64,000 nucleotides of DNA from S5-327 sp965200975 (GTDB lineage Bacteria; Chloroflexota; Dehalococcoidia; Lucifugimonadales; Australimonadaceae). The notes beneath the pieces were generated by a model, which saw only the letters and a list, made by a program, of their open reading frames with translations, did not search any database and was not told where the DNA came from. Shown one piece after another: positions 25,034-33,763 of this stretch. The position numbers were made by a program, and so were the translations under genes. Position 1 is the stretch's first letter; the number at the start of each line of letters is the position of its first letter. The DNA lies in contig OZ241740.1 of NCBI GenBank assembly GCA_965200975.1, positions 930,001-994,000 on the forward strand. The letters are read 5' to 3'.

Positions 25034-26221
25034 GTGAACGTTACAGCCATGCGGCAGTCGCTCGTCGTGCTGGCGGCGCTGCTCGTAGTCGCGGTGATTG
25101 CTGCGTGCGGCGACGATCCGCCCCCGCAGGATATGTCGCCGCTCCGCATTGGCGTTATGGAGTCCGTCACCGGGCCGGGGGAGACGTACGGCACGGTGAT
25201 TGTGCAAGCCAGGCAGCTGGCTGCGGATGAGATCAACGCCGCCGGAGGCGTCAATGGACGCAAGCTCGAACTCATCATCGAGGACTCGAAGTGCGCTCCG
25301 CAGGACGCGATTACAGCGTACCGGAAGCTCACCGGCGTCGACGGCGTGAAGGTCATTCTGGGCGCATCGTGCAGCGGGTCGGTGCTCGGCGCGGCGCCTT
25401 TGGCGGAGGCGGACGGCGTGGTGCTGTTCTCCGCGTCGGCGACCAATCCCGACATTGCGGAGGCCGGCGACTACATCTTCCGCACCTCTATCAACGACAA
25501 TCAGCGCGGCGTCGACACCGGCAATGTTCTCTGGGCCGACGGCGTTCGCAGGCTTGCAACCATTACGGAGGCCACCGACTATGCCGAGGGCTTGCGGCGG
25601 ATAACCGTGCAGCAGTTCGAGAGTCTGGGAGGAACAGTTGTCGGGTCGGAAGGCTACGTTTCGGACGCGACTGACTTTCGCGCGCAGTTGACGAAACTGC
25701 GGGACGCCAGGCCGGACGCGCTCCATCTCTCGGCGCAGTCGGAGTTCTCGGGCGGCACGGTCATCAAGCAGGCGCGGGAGTTGGGGTTCACGGAGCCGAT
25801 ATACACGGAGACCGTAGGTTCGGGCGCGACTGCGCTGGAGATTGCCGGAGAGGCCGCCACAGGGATGAAGGCCATTATCCCCAGTCCCGACCTGAGCACG
25901 GATCTCGGCAGGGAGTTTCTGGAGAGGTTCCGCGAGCGCTACGGCCACATTACGTTGCCCTGGTACATCGGCTCCGCCTACGACGGCGTTTACATTGCCG
26001 CCGAGTGCCTGAAGCAGACCGGCGATGATCAGGACGCCGACGGCTTCCGCGACTGCCTCTACGGCGTCACCTACAGCGGCGCCATTGGGGACGGTTACAG
26101 CTTCGACGAACAGGGCGAGGTTGTCGGACTATCGTACGTAACGGTGGAGGTGTTGCCGCTCGCCGAACGGACGCAAGAGAACCTTGGCTACCGGGTGCTG
26201 GGCGCCGCCGCCGGCGGCTAG
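25034..26221 (+). CDS. Branched-chain amino acid type solute-binding lipoprotein (LivK-like), copy 2
   Basis: This 395-residue lipoprotein has the lipobox IAACGD (cysteine near residue 26) and the same length and layout as copy 1. Long stretches are identical, for example RIGVMESVTGPGETYGTV and the C-terminal LPLAERTQENLGYRVLG. It arose by tandem duplication; the gap between copies is 42 bases. The start is GTG at 25034. Differences cluster in loop positions that may line the ligand pocket, such as VDTGNVLWADGVRRLATITEA versus the copy 1 text, so the pair may have split ligand preference. It shares its transcript with livH at 26288. Confidence 0.9.
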   Translation: MNVTAMRQSLVVLAALLVVAVIAACGDDPPPQDMSPLRIGVMESVTGPGETYGTVIVQARQLAADEINAAGGVNGRKLELIIEDSKCAPQDAITAYRKLTGVDGVKVILGASCSGSVLGAAPLAEADGVVLFSASATNPDIAEAGDYIFRTSINDNQRGVDTGNVLWADGVRRLATITEATDYAEGLRRITVQQFESLGGTVVGSEGYVSDATDFRAQLTKLRDARPDALHLSAQSEFSGGTVIKQARELGFTEPIYTETVGSGATALEIAGEAATGMKAIIPSPDLSTDLGREFLERFRERYGHITLPWYIGSAYDGVYIAAECLKQTGDDQDADGFRDCLYGVTYSGAIGDGYSFDEQGEVVGLSYVTVEVLPLAERTQENLGYRVLGAAAGG

Positions 26222-26287
26222 CCCGGCGGGCAGGCGCCGGTTCCCGCAGCCATGGCTTAGCGCAGCGGCAGGGGGGCAGGGACAACT

Positions 26288-27661
26288 ATGCTGAAGCGCT
26301 TGCGCATTCCACGCCTGACGCCGGGCGGCGCGCCGGGGGCGGGCACGCGACGCTTTGCGGTCGTGCTCTCGCTCCTGGTTGCGGCCTACGTGGTCTGGAA
26401 GATAACCCAATCGCCCGAGCAGGCGCTGCAGTTCGCGTACAACGGTCTGGCGGTGGGAGCGGTCTATGCGCTGATGGCGATGGGGTTCACGCTCGTTTAC
26501 AGCACAGTCTGGTTTTTCGACTTGTACTACGGCGCCGCGGCAGCCATGGGCGCCTATTGCGTGTTCTATCTCCAGTCGCAGCAGATTCTGGGCGGGCAGT
26601 ACGCAGTCAGCAACGTCTACCTCGATATCGCGCTCGCGCTTGCGGTGGCGGGAGTGGCCGCCTGGGCGCTGTACGTGGGCGTATACCCGAGGCTGCGCGA
26701 CCGCTTCAGCCGCACAGCGCTGATGGCTGCGGCCGCCGCGGGCGCCGGCGTTTACGCCGGAGCGGTCTTCTCCTATCCGGACGCTATCAATGTGCTGCTC
26801 AGCCCGGCGGTCGGCGCCGTGGCGGCGCTGGTCGTTGGCGTTGCGCTGCGCCGGGCGCTCAGGAGCGTCGCGGGGGGACGCGGCGGAGTCGGGATTAACG
26901 CCGTGGCGGCTGTCGCAGCCGTTGCAGTCGGAGCGTACTGCGCGCTGCTCGTCGCGGAAGCGCCGGGGTCGAGGCTCTACCTTAGCTGGGCGGCGTCGTG
27001 CCTTATGGCGGGAGTCGTGGGGGTGGCTCTCTACCGTGGACTGTACGTGCGAATGCGCAGACAGGCGAGGTCACCGCTGGTGATGCTGGTGGCTTCCCTC
27101 GGTATTCTGCTGACTATCACCGCGCTCATCGGCATCATCTTCGACACGGCGCCTCGTCCGTTGCCGGAGGCGCTCGGCAGCGAGCCCTGGGTAATCGGCG
27201 GCGCATTCATCAAGGGATTCAACCTATTCGCCATTGGCGCGGCGTTCATTGGATTTGGGGCGCTGCTGCTGCTTTTGAAGAGGACGACGTTCGGCAAGAA
27301 GGCGCGGGCCATAGGCGACGACGAAGAGGTGGCCAAGGTTGTCGGCATCAATACGACTGTCGTTATCGCCGTAGTGTTCTTCATTGCAGCCATGTATGCG
27401 GCGTTTGCCGGCATACTGAGCGGCCACGACACCGCCATTCAGCCGAGGATGGGCCTGCTGCTCCTGCTGAAGGGGTGGATCGCCTCCGTCGTCGGCGGCA
27501 TCGGCAACCTGAGCGGTGCGCTGCTAGGCGGATTCGTCCTCGGCATGGTGGAGCAGTTCGGGATCTGGGACCTCACTGGCGAGTGGAAGGACGCCATCTC
27601 GCTTGGGCTGCTCGTGCTCTTCCTCTCGTTCTGGCCCCGGGGACTGCTGCCGAGGAAGTGA
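26288..27661 (+). CDS. livH: Enlarged LivH-like ABC permease, system 2
   Basis: This permease has 457 residues where LivH proteins usually have about 290-340. The LivH parts are intact: AYNGLAVGAVYALMAMGFTLVY near residue 50, FDLYYGAAAAMGAY near 77, RGLYVRMRRQARSPLVMLVASLG near 250, KKARAIGDDEEVAKVVGI near 345 and a C-terminal GNLSGALLGGFVLG. The extra length lies between residues about 115 and 245 and is made of alanine/valine-rich helices, perhaps four added membrane spans. The reading frame is clean through the insert, so it is not an assembly error. It pairs with LivM, whose gene follows 4 bases later. Confidence 0.87.
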   Translation: MLKRLRIPRLTPGGAPGAGTRRFAVVLSLLVAAYVVWKITQSPEQALQFAYNGLAVGAVYALMAMGFTLVYSTVWFFDLYYGAAAAMGAYCVFYLQSQQILGGQYAVSNVYLDIALALAVAGVAAWALYVGVYPRLRDRFSRTALMAAAAAGAGVYAGAVFSYPDAINVLLSPAVGAVAALVVGVALRRALRSVAGGRGGVGINAVAAVAAVAVGAYCALLVAEAPGSRLYLSWAASCLMAGVVGVALYRGLYVRMRRQARSPLVMLVASLGILLTITALIGIIFDTAPRPLPEALGSEPWVIGGAFIKGFNLFAIGAAFIGFGALLLLLKRTTFGKKARAIGDDEEVAKVVGINTTVVIAVVFFIAAMYAAFAGILSGHDTAIQPRMGLLLLLKGWIASVVGGIGNLSGALLGGFVLGMVEQFGIWDLTGEWKDAISLGLLVLFLSFWPRGLLPRK

Positions 27662-27665
27662 GCCT

Positions 27666-28721
27666 ATGGCCGCCGAACTGCAACCCGAAGGACGGAGAGG
27701 CGGGCTGCTGCGCGCGCTGCGCCGTCTGCGGCGTCCCGGCAAGTGGAACGTGGAGCTGTGGGCGAACCTGTTCGTGCTCGCCTGGGCGGGCGCGTTCATG
27801 CTGTGGCAGGGCGCGGAGTTCGGCGTCGCCGTAGGGGCCATCTTCGCCATCTGGGCCATCCTGGCGGTAAGCCTGAACCTCGTGGTGGGGTTTACCGGCT
27901 TGCTCTCGGTGGGGCATATCGGCTTCTTCGGCATCGGGGCGTACACGGTGGCGATTCTCACCTCGACGCCCGCCTACGAGCAGTTGCGCACCGAGTCGAT
28001 CCCCACGTTCGGATGGACTTTCTTCGCCGCGCTCCCTGTGGCGGTGCTGTTGACTGGCGCCGTCGCGCTGGCCGCCGGGGTCGTGTTCAACAGATTTCGC
28101 GACGACCTGTTCGTGCTGGTGTCGTTCGGGTTCGCCATCATTTCGTTCAACGTTATGCTGAACTGGCGAGGCCTTACGCGCGGCGCGTTCGGCATCCACG
28201 AGATTCCGCGCCCTGCAATAGGCGGGTGGACGTTCGACGGCGAGGCGGAGTTTCTGCTGCTCGCCCTTGGATTTCTGGCGTTCGTCGTGCTGGCGTCGCG
28301 GTTGCTGGTCTCCTCGTCGTTCGGGCGCATCCTGACGGCGATCCGGGAAGACGAGCAGGCTATCGAGGTGTTCGGCTACCGGGCGATGCACTACAAGCTG
28401 GCCGTGTGGGTAATCTCCGCCATGATGGCGGGGCTCGCCGGCGGTCTGTTCAGCAGTTGGGCGAGCTTCATCGATCCGAACTCGTTCATACTGCTGGAGT
28501 CGATACTGCTGGTGTCGATAGTGATTCTTGGGGGACTCGCCTCAATTCGGGGAGCGCTGCTTGGGGCGCTGGCGTTCGTGCTGCTGGAGGAAGGGATGCG
28601 GTTCTTGCCGTTCCTGCCGCCGGAGCACATCGGGCAGGCGCGCCAGGTTGTGCTCGGCTCGCTGCTCGTGCTCCTGATGCTCTTTCGTCCGCAGGGGCTT
28701 GCGGGGAGGTACCGGCTATGA
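27666..28721 (+). CDS. livM: Branched-chain amino acid type ABC transporter permease (LivM-like), system 2
   Basis: This 351-residue permease opens with a basic segment of about 35 residues, then LivM features: AVSLNLVVGFTGLLSVGHIGFFGIGAY near residue 70 (read in parts), AIREDEQAIEVFGYRAMHYK near 220 and SIRGALLGALAFVLLEEG near 305. ATG at 27666 is chosen because it follows the livH stop directly; the longer frame overlaps livH. The stop overlaps the livG start (ATGA at 28718). Confidence 0.9.
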   Translation: MAAELQPEGRRGGLLRALRRLRRPGKWNVELWANLFVLAWAGAFMLWQGAEFGVAVGAIFAIWAILAVSLNLVVGFTGLLSVGHIGFFGIGAYTVAILTSTPAYEQLRTESIPTFGWTFFAALPVAVLLTGAVALAAGVVFNRFRDDLFVLVSFGFAIISFNVMLNWRGLTRGAFGIHEIPRPAIGGWTFDGEAEFLLLALGFLAFVVLASRLLVSSSFGRILTAIREDEQAIEVFGYRAMHYKLAVWVISAMMAGLAGGLFSSWASFIDPNSFILLESILLVSIVILGGLASIRGALLGALAFVLLEEGMRFLPFLPPEHIGQARQVVLGSLLVLLMLFRPQGLAGRYRL

Positions 28722-29479
28722 GCGACGCAGCCGCCGACCGGACGCAGGAGTTCGCGCTGGAGACCGACGCTATCTCGAAGCATTTCGGCGCGGTGCGGGC
28801 TATCGACCAGCTGAGCGTTTCGCTTCTTCGAGGGAAGACGACGGGCATTGTAGGCCCCAACGGATCGGGCAAGTCCACACTCGTCAACCTTCTGAGCGGC
28901 GTGCTTCCGCTCGACGGAGGAGTGGTCATCATCGACGGCGCGGGACTACGGACAGTGAAGGCGTACGAGACTCCGAGCCATGGCCTCACGCGCACTTTTC
29001 AGGAGGTGCGGCTGTTCGACCAGATCAGCGTGTGGGACAACATTATGATCGCGCTGACCGAGCGGCGGCTGTTTCCGGCGATGTTCGAGCGCGCCAAGCC
29101 GGCCTACCGGGAGAAGGCGCGTCAGACTCTGGAGCGGGTAGGGATGTGGGAGAAGCGGGACTCCCTCGCCATCGACCTGTCGTACGGGCAGCGGAAGCTG
29201 ATCGAGATCGCCCGGGTGGTGGCGATGGATGTGCGCACGTGTCTTTTCGACGAGCCGTTCGCCGGCCTCTATCCGCAGATGATCGAGCCGGTGAAGTCGA
29301 TTATGCGGGAGATGCGCGCTGAGGGCCGCACCCTTATTTTCATCTCGCACAATATGGAGATCGTGCGCGAATTGCCCGACCACATTGTGGTGCTCGACAG
29401 CGGGACGCTGCTGGCCGAGGGCGACGTGCACGAGACGCTGGCGAGCGACGCGGTGATACAGGCTTACCTGGGGACGTAG
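28718..29479 (+). CDS. livG: Branched-chain amino acid type ABC transporter ATPase (LivG-like), system 2
   Basis: This 253-residue ATPase has Walker A GPNGSGKST, the LTRTFQEVRLFDQISVWDN region after it, an atypical signature LSYGQRKLIEIAR (SYGQ instead of SGGQ) and Walker B TCLFDEPFAGLYP. The signature variant occurs in some urea/amide-type LivG proteins and should still function. The ATG overlaps the livM stop; the much longer frame starting upstream is a shadow of livM. Confidence 0.9.
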   Translation: MSDAAADRTQEFALETDAISKHFGAVRAIDQLSVSLLRGKTTGIVGPNGSGKSTLVNLLSGVLPLDGGVVIIDGAGLRTVKAYETPSHGLTRTFQEVRLFDQISVWDNIMIALTERRLFPAMFERAKPAYREKARQTLERVGMWEKRDSLAIDLSYGQRKLIEIARVVAMDVRTCLFDEPFAGLYPQMIEPVKSIMREMRAEGRTLIFISHNMEIVRELPDHIVVLDSGTLLAEGDVHETLASDAVIQAYLGT

Positions 29480-29492
29480 CCGAGGCTTGCAT

Positions 29493-30206
29493 ATGCTGTT
29501 GGAACTGGTCGACGTGTCGGTGCGCTACGGAGCTGTCGCAGCTCTGGACGGCGTGACGCTGGGGGTCGAGAAGGGCGAGACGGTCGCCGTGCTGGGGCCG
29601 AACGGCGCCGGCAAGTCGACCGTTCTCAAGTCGGTGATGGGGCTTGCGCCGGTGACGAGCGGGAGCGTGCGGTGGCGAGGGACGCAGTTGGCCTCCGCGA
29701 CGCACGAGATCGTGCGGCAAGGCATCTCGTTCGTTCCGCAGGGCCGGCGCGTGTTCACGCATCTGACGGTTGAGGAGAACCTCGACATGGGCTGCCTCCA
29801 CCTGGCCGACGGAGACGAGAAGGCGGAGCGGCTCGAGGCCGTGCTGGAGCTGTTCCCTGTGCTGCGCCGGAAGCGCCGGGATATGGCGAGCCAGATGTCG
29901 GGGGGCCAGCAGCAGATGCTCGCCCTGGGCCGGGGGCTCATGGCGGCGCCGCAGGCGCTGCTGCTCGACGAGCCGACGCTTGGTCTGGCCCCGATCATCG
30001 TTTCCGAGGTGTTGGAGAAGATTGCCGAGATCAGCGCGCAGCTACAGGTGACCATTATGGTGGTCGAGCACAACATCAAGGGCGTGCTGGCCGTCGTCGA
30101 CAGGGCGTACGTGCTGGACAAGGGCCGGGTCGCGCACGACGGCAGCCCGGAGTCCATCACCGAGACGAGCATCCTGACGGACGTGTTTCTGGGCAGGCGT
30201 CAGTAG
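29493..30206 (+). CDS. livF: Branched-chain amino acid type ABC transporter ATPase (LivF-like), system 2
   Basis: This 237-residue ATPase has Walker A GPNGAGKST, SFVPQGRRVFTHLTVEENL around the Q-loop, signature MSGGQQQMLALGR, Walker B LLLDEPTLGLAP and the MVVEHNIKGVL segment. It is the last gene of system 2 and is followed by a bidirectional hairpin terminator at 30281. ATG at 29493 is preferred over TTG at 29487. Confidence 0.9.
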   Translation: MLLELVDVSVRYGAVAALDGVTLGVEKGETVAVLGPNGAGKSTVLKSVMGLAPVTSGSVRWRGTQLASATHEIVRQGISFVPQGRRVFTHLTVEENLDMGCLHLADGDEKAERLEAVLELFPVLRRKRRDMASQMSGGQQQMLALGRGLMAAPQALLLDEPTLGLAPIIVSEVLEKIAEISAQLQVTIMVVEHNIKGVLAVVDRAYVLDKGRVAHDGSPESITETSILTDVFLGRRQ

Positions 30207-30280
30207 GGAGAGCCGGGAGAGCGTTCCGCGTTCGCTGAGAGCAGCGGTCGACGGCGAACGGCGGGATACGGATACAGATA

Positions 30281-30307
30281 AGGGGCCCGTCCATTGGACA
30301 GGCCCCT
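30281..30307. terminator. Bidirectional hairpin terminator between livF and a convergent binding protein gene
   Basis: A 12-base stem with one G-T type mismatch (AGGGGCCCGTCC against GGACAGGCCCCT) closes a 3-base loop. The plus strand continues TTTGTGTT and the minus strand TTATC, as expected for a terminator serving both convergent genes. Confidence 0.75.
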
Positions 30308-30334
30308 TTGTGTTGAGCTGCGGAGGCGGGTCGG

Positions 30335-31543
30335 CTACGAGGCCGGGAGGTCGACGATAGCGCCGCCCTCGATCTTCCAGACGCCGATAGTGCCGACGAC
30401 GTCGCCGTTCTCGTCGATGTCGACGGGGCCGGAGGCGCCCTCGTAGTTGATGTCCTGGCCGTCGCGGATAAGGTCGAGCGCGCGCTGTATCTCAGCAGCG
30501 CCGGGGCCGACTTCGACGCCGGGCGGGCTGGAGACTTCGCGTAACGCGTCGCGGATGGCGACGGAGTCGGCTGTGCCGGCGGCCTCGATGGCGAGGCCGA
30601 CAAGGACTGTTGCGTCGTAGGTCTCGCGGATGTACGGCTGGTTTTTGGATCCGAACGCGGCCTGGTAGTCGTTGTCGAACTGCCTGGAGGCGGCGCTTTC
30701 GACGGGCTGGGGGGCAGTGCCCTGCATCCCTTCGAGGTGATCCGCGCCTACTGCGGCGATGAGGTCTTCGGACTTGGTGCCGTCCACGAACAGGAAGGTG
30801 TCGGCGGCGCCGCTCTCGATAGCTTCGCGGACGTAGACGCCGGCGCTGACCGGGTAGCTGATAGCGACGATGACGTCGGGGTTATTGGCGGTCGCCTGCG
30901 CGATTTCGGCGGCGTAGGAGGGCTGTCCGCTCTCGTGAGGGACCTTGGTTACGGAGCCGCCCATTGCGGTGTAGGTCTCTTCGAACTGGTCGGCGAGGCC
31001 CTGGCCGTAGGCGCTGTTGATGAAGAGCACGCCGGCGCTCCGGTGGCCGAGGTCCATGGCGAGATCGGCGAGGACGGGTCCCTGGAAGGCGTCGGAGGGG
31101 GCGGTGCGGAAGAGGAAGTCCTTGTCGTCGAGCACCGTGATGGAGGGCGACGTGGCGGACGAGGAGATCTGGAGCACCTCGTTGGGGACTGTAACGGCGT
31201 TGGCGACTGCGGTGGTGATGCCGCTTCCGAGCGGGCCGATGACCGCGGACACGCCGTCGACGGTAACCAGCTTGCGGGCCGCCTCGACGGCGATGACGTC
31301 GCTGGTGCCGCCGTCCTCCGTGATGAGTTCGAGGTCCGCGCCAAGGACGCCGCCGGCTTCATTAAATTGGTCGACGGCGAGGACGATGGCGCCTTCCATA
31401 GGGCCGCCGTACTCTGCGAGGTCGCCGGTCTTGTCCATAATGGAGCCAATCTTGACGGGATCGGAGCTGCATGCCGCAGCTACGAGGGCAGCCGCCGCGA
31501 TGGCGGCGAACAGAGACCCGCTCTTCAGCCATCTACCGTTCAT
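30335..31543 (-). CDS. LivK-like solute-binding lipoprotein, third copy
   Basis: This 402-residue lipoprotein has lipobox VAAACSS (cysteine near residue 25) followed at once by the binding fold: VKIGSIMDKTGDLAEYGG, AVDQFNEAGGVLGADLELI and GPLGSGITTAVA. It belongs to the same superfamily as the proteins at 23804 and 25034 but is clearly distant from them. ATG at 31543 has AGGAGG upstream. It faces livF across a shared terminator, so it has its own promoter; a -10-like TATACT lies at 31583-31578 on the minus strand. It may feed either Liv-type transporter. Confidence 0.9.
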   Translation of the reverse strand: MNGRWLKSGSLFAAIAAAALVAAACSSDPVKIGSIMDKTGDLAEYGGPMEGAIVLAVDQFNEAGGVLGADLELITEDGGTSDVIAVEAARKLVTVDGVSAVIGPLGSGITTAVANAVTVPNEVLQISSSATSPSITVLDDKDFLFRTAPSDAFQGPVLADLAMDLGHRSAGVLFINSAYGQGLADQFEETYTAMGGSVTKVPHESGQPSYAAEIAQATANNPDVIVAISYPVSAGVYVREAIESGAADTFLFVDGTKSEDLIAAVGADHLEGMQGTAPQPVESAASRQFDNDYQAAFGSKNQPYIRETYDATVLVGLAIEAAGTADSVAIRDALREVSSPPGVEVGPGAAEIQRALDLIRDGQDINYEGASGPVDIDENGDVVGTIGVWKIEGGAIVDLPAS

Positions 31544-31690
31544 GGAAGCGCCTCCTGGCAAAACAGGGATGTTATGAGTATACGGGAGCGCTGGCGCTGC
31601 GGGAAGTGAGATAGGGTCGGCGAGGCGGCGAAATTCGGAAGCTGGGGGCGTGCGCGCCTCCAGCGCTCGGGAATGCTTCAGCGTCGGCGC

Positions 31691-32023
31691 TCAAGCGTCC
31701 GACGGGGCGAGGGGAGTGTCGTAGTCGACGCCGCGGGAGCGGAACCAGGTGTAGACGCCCTCCCAGAAGAGTTCGGGGTCCATATCGATGATCTCGCCGC
31801 TGTCCGCGCGGGCCATGACCAGCGCGCCCCAAGGTTCGGGGTTTCGGCGCTCGCCGGCCACCTCGTGATCGCCGCGCATATCGGGGAGTCCGCGCATATC
31901 GGTGAGGAAATTGTGGAGGACGGCGGGGCCTGCGGTAATCGCCTGGCGCACGGCCCCGGCGTCGTCGATCACGAGGACGACGTCGAACTCGCCGAAGGAG
32001 CGCCATTCTGCGGAGGGGGGCAT
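31691..32023 (-). CDS. Unknown 110-residue protein in the Rieske oxygenase operon
   Basis: This small soluble protein is not recognised. It opens MPPSAEWRSFGEFDVVLVI and contains GPAVLHNFLTDMRGLPDMRG and DPELFWEGVYTWFRSRGVDY, with no cysteines or membrane segments. It starts 9 bases after the stop of the oxygenase beta subunit and has AGGAAGAG before its ATG, so it is the last gene of that operon. A role as accessory protein or as part of substrate processing is a guess from position only. Longer frames upstream overlap the beta subunit and are rejected. Confidence 0.7.
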   Translation of the reverse strand: MPPSAEWRSFGEFDVVLVIDDAGAVRQAITAGPAVLHNFLTDMRGLPDMRGDHEVAGERRNPEPWGALVMARADSGEIIDMDPELFWEGVYTWFRSRGVDYDTPLAPSDA

Positions 32024-32031
32024 AGCTCTTC

Positions 32032-32886
32032 CTAGAAGAACGTGGTGATGACCTTGGAGAGGAGCACGTTCTGGTCGAGGAGGATGAGGCGCCGGGCGAT
32101 CTTCCAGCCGGTCTCCGGGTCGCGGCGGAGGAGGTCGTGGCGCGTGCCGACGAACATATTGACCTCGTCGTGGAGGCGGTTGGTCCACACGAAGAAGTTG
32201 CTGCGTACAGGCAGCTCGTCGCCCTGGAGCTGCCCGACCTGGATGTTGGTGATGAGGTGGCGCACGCGGGAGAAGGGCTCTTCGGCCCAGTGGAGCCCGG
32301 TGTTGATTTGGCGAACGCGTCCGGCGAGGGTGCGTTTGCCCTCGTCGAACCATGAGATCTCGGAGTTGGAGCTGGAGTTTTCGCGGTGCTGTTGGCCGAA
32401 CTTCACGTTGCGGCGCACCGGCATGTGGTAGTGGATATCTTCGGCGACGAGCTGGATCCAGTCGTCGAAGCGGCGGTCGTCGAGGAGTTCCGCCTCACGG
32501 TGGAGGAAGCGCTCGATTTCGCGCTCGAGCAGCAGCCGTTCGACGCTGAGTTCGGGCTCGGCGATTGCGACGGGCTGCGCGTAGCGGCTGTCGGCGCCGC
32601 CGGCGGCATCGTCAGGAGTGAAAGGTTGGGCGCCGGGCGATTCGAGGACGCCGACGACGTCGGTTGCGAAAGCCATGTCTTCGGAGCCGACGACGGCGGG
32701 GTTGGCCTGCGACTCGACGTAGCGGATCTGCACCCATCCGCCGTCGCGCGGGTTGGCGACGACCTCGGCGATAGCGCCGTCGCGCAGCGTGATGCGTTGT
32801 CCAATGGGGAGGTTGGTGAGGATGACGGTGTCGTTGATGCTGAAGAGGGCTTCGCTGCTGATTGGCTGCGGGTCGCTGGTGGTCAT
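32032..32886 (-). CDS. Aromatic-ring-hydroxylating dioxygenase beta subunit with extra N-terminal domain
   Basis: This is a 284-residue protein. Residues about 112-284 form the SnoaL/cystatin-like beta subunit: REIERFLHREAELLDDRRFDDW, DIHYHMPVRRN and RVRHLITNIQV are family landmarks. Beta subunits are normally about 170-190 residues. Here the first 110 residues add a likely small beta-barrel (about 13-60, FSINDTVILTNLP to GWVQIRYVES) and a disordered linker. The subunit is structural, supporting a Rieske alpha subunit in an alpha3beta3 complex. The alpha partner is probably at 33764, although two genes lie between them. Confidence 0.82.
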   Translation of the reverse strand: MTTSDPQPISSEALFSINDTVILTNLPIGQRITLRDGAIAEVVANPRDGGWVQIRYVESQANPAVVGSEDMAFATDVVGVLESPGAQPFTPDDAAGGADSRYAQPVAIAEPELSVERLLLEREIERFLHREAELLDDRRFDDWIQLVAEDIHYHMPVRRNVKFGQQHRENSSSNSEISWFDEGKRTLAGRVRQINTGLHWAEEPFSRVRHLITNIQVGQLQGDELPVRSNFFVWTNRLHDEVNMFVGTRHDLLRRDPETGWKIARRLILLDQNVLLSKVITTFF

Positions 32887-32908
32887 AGCGTCGCTCCTGG
32901 TGCTGCGT

Positions 32909-33565
32909 TCAGGATGTGATTTCGATGCCGCCGAAGAGGCAGGAGCCGGTTACGGTGAGCGTGGCCTCGGCGTCGGCGGGGGCGGGACGCTTCGCCGCGA
33001 CGTCTCCGAGCGTCGCCGAGGCGCGGACGTCGACGGCCCAATCGGGCGGGACCTGGAGTTTGATGCTGCCGAACAGCGCGTCGGCCTTGATGGTGGCGGC
33101 GCCCTCTGCAAGCACGGCGCCCCGCAGATCGACATCGGCGCTCCCGAAGAGGGCGCCGACTTTCCCCCCACGGAACTGGGGGCTGTCGATGCGGTGGCTC
33201 GCCTCGGAGAAGACGCAGGAGACGTTGAGGTCGGCCCCGGCGGCGGCCTTGCCGCGCTTGCCGCGCCTCGAGCGCCTGAAGAGGATGCAGGCGCCAATCG
33301 CGATCAGCAGAACGGGCCAGAGCGCCCAAAGGTCGATGGTGACTATATTCAGGTTGCTGAGCAGGATGAGCAGGGCGACGCCGCCTGCGATGGTCGCCTG
33401 GACGTGCGCCCCCTGCGTCAGCAGGTAGAGCGCGAATGCGATGAGGAAGAGCGGCCACCACGTGGAGAGAGGGAACGAGAAGTCGGTGAGGCTGTCGACC
33501 AGGAAGAAGACGCCCAGCGCGATAAGGGCGACTCCGACCACTACCTTGATGATTCCTGCTTTCAT
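32909..33565 (-). CDS. LiaF/DUF5668-like membrane protein
   Basis: This 218-residue protein has about four short membrane helices in residues 5-95 (IIKVVVGVALIALGVFFLV, TWWPLFLIAFALYLL, two more), a basic RRSRRGKRGK turn and a C-terminal beta-rich LiaF-like domain with repeated strands such as GGKVGALFGSADVDLRG and ALFGSIKLQVP. Such proteins sense or modulate the cell-envelope stress response in Firmicutes; related genes are widespread with unknown roles. It is oddly placed between the alpha and beta subunits of a Rieske oxygenase on the same strand, 22 bases before the beta gene. Confidence 0.82.
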   Translation of the reverse strand: MKAGIIKVVVGVALIALGVFFLVDSLTDFSFPLSTWWPLFLIAFALYLLTQGAHVQATIAGGVALLILLSNLNIVTIDLWALWPVLLIAIGACILFRRSRRGKRGKAAAGADLNVSCVFSEASHRIDSPQFRGGKVGALFGSADVDLRGAVLAEGAATIKADALFGSIKLQVPPDWAVDVRASATLGDVAAKRPAPADAEATLTVTGSCLFGGIEITS

Positions 33566-33735
33566 GCGCGTTTCGCCGGGCTTCTGCTCGTGTTGCCGGG
33601 GGTAAGGTTCTTGTCCTTAGCGGTTAGCGCTTCTCCATGCATGTGCAGCGCAGGAGATTCCGGGGCGCTACGGTCTGCGCCCCGACGGGCCGCACGGCGC
33701 AGAGCGGACGGTTCGTGTTCGTCGTGTTCGCCCAT
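33562..33735 (-). CDS. Possible 57-residue protein coupled to the LiaF-like gene
   Basis: This short frame opens with ATG at 33735 after GCAGGAG and ends with a TGA that overlaps the ATG of the LiaF-like gene (ATGA at 33565). Both features suggest translation. The product is polar and basic (MGEHDEHEPSALRRAARRG start) without membrane segments or known motifs. It begins 28 bases after the Rieske alpha stop. It may be a genuine small protein or a leader that couples translation; composition alone cannot decide. Confidence 0.42.
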   Translation of the reverse strand: MGEHDEHEPSALRRAARRGADRSAPESPALHMHGEALTAKDKNLTPGNTSRSPAKRA

Positions 33736-33763
33736 GGGGCGGCTCCTGCGTTGGGCGTAGGGT

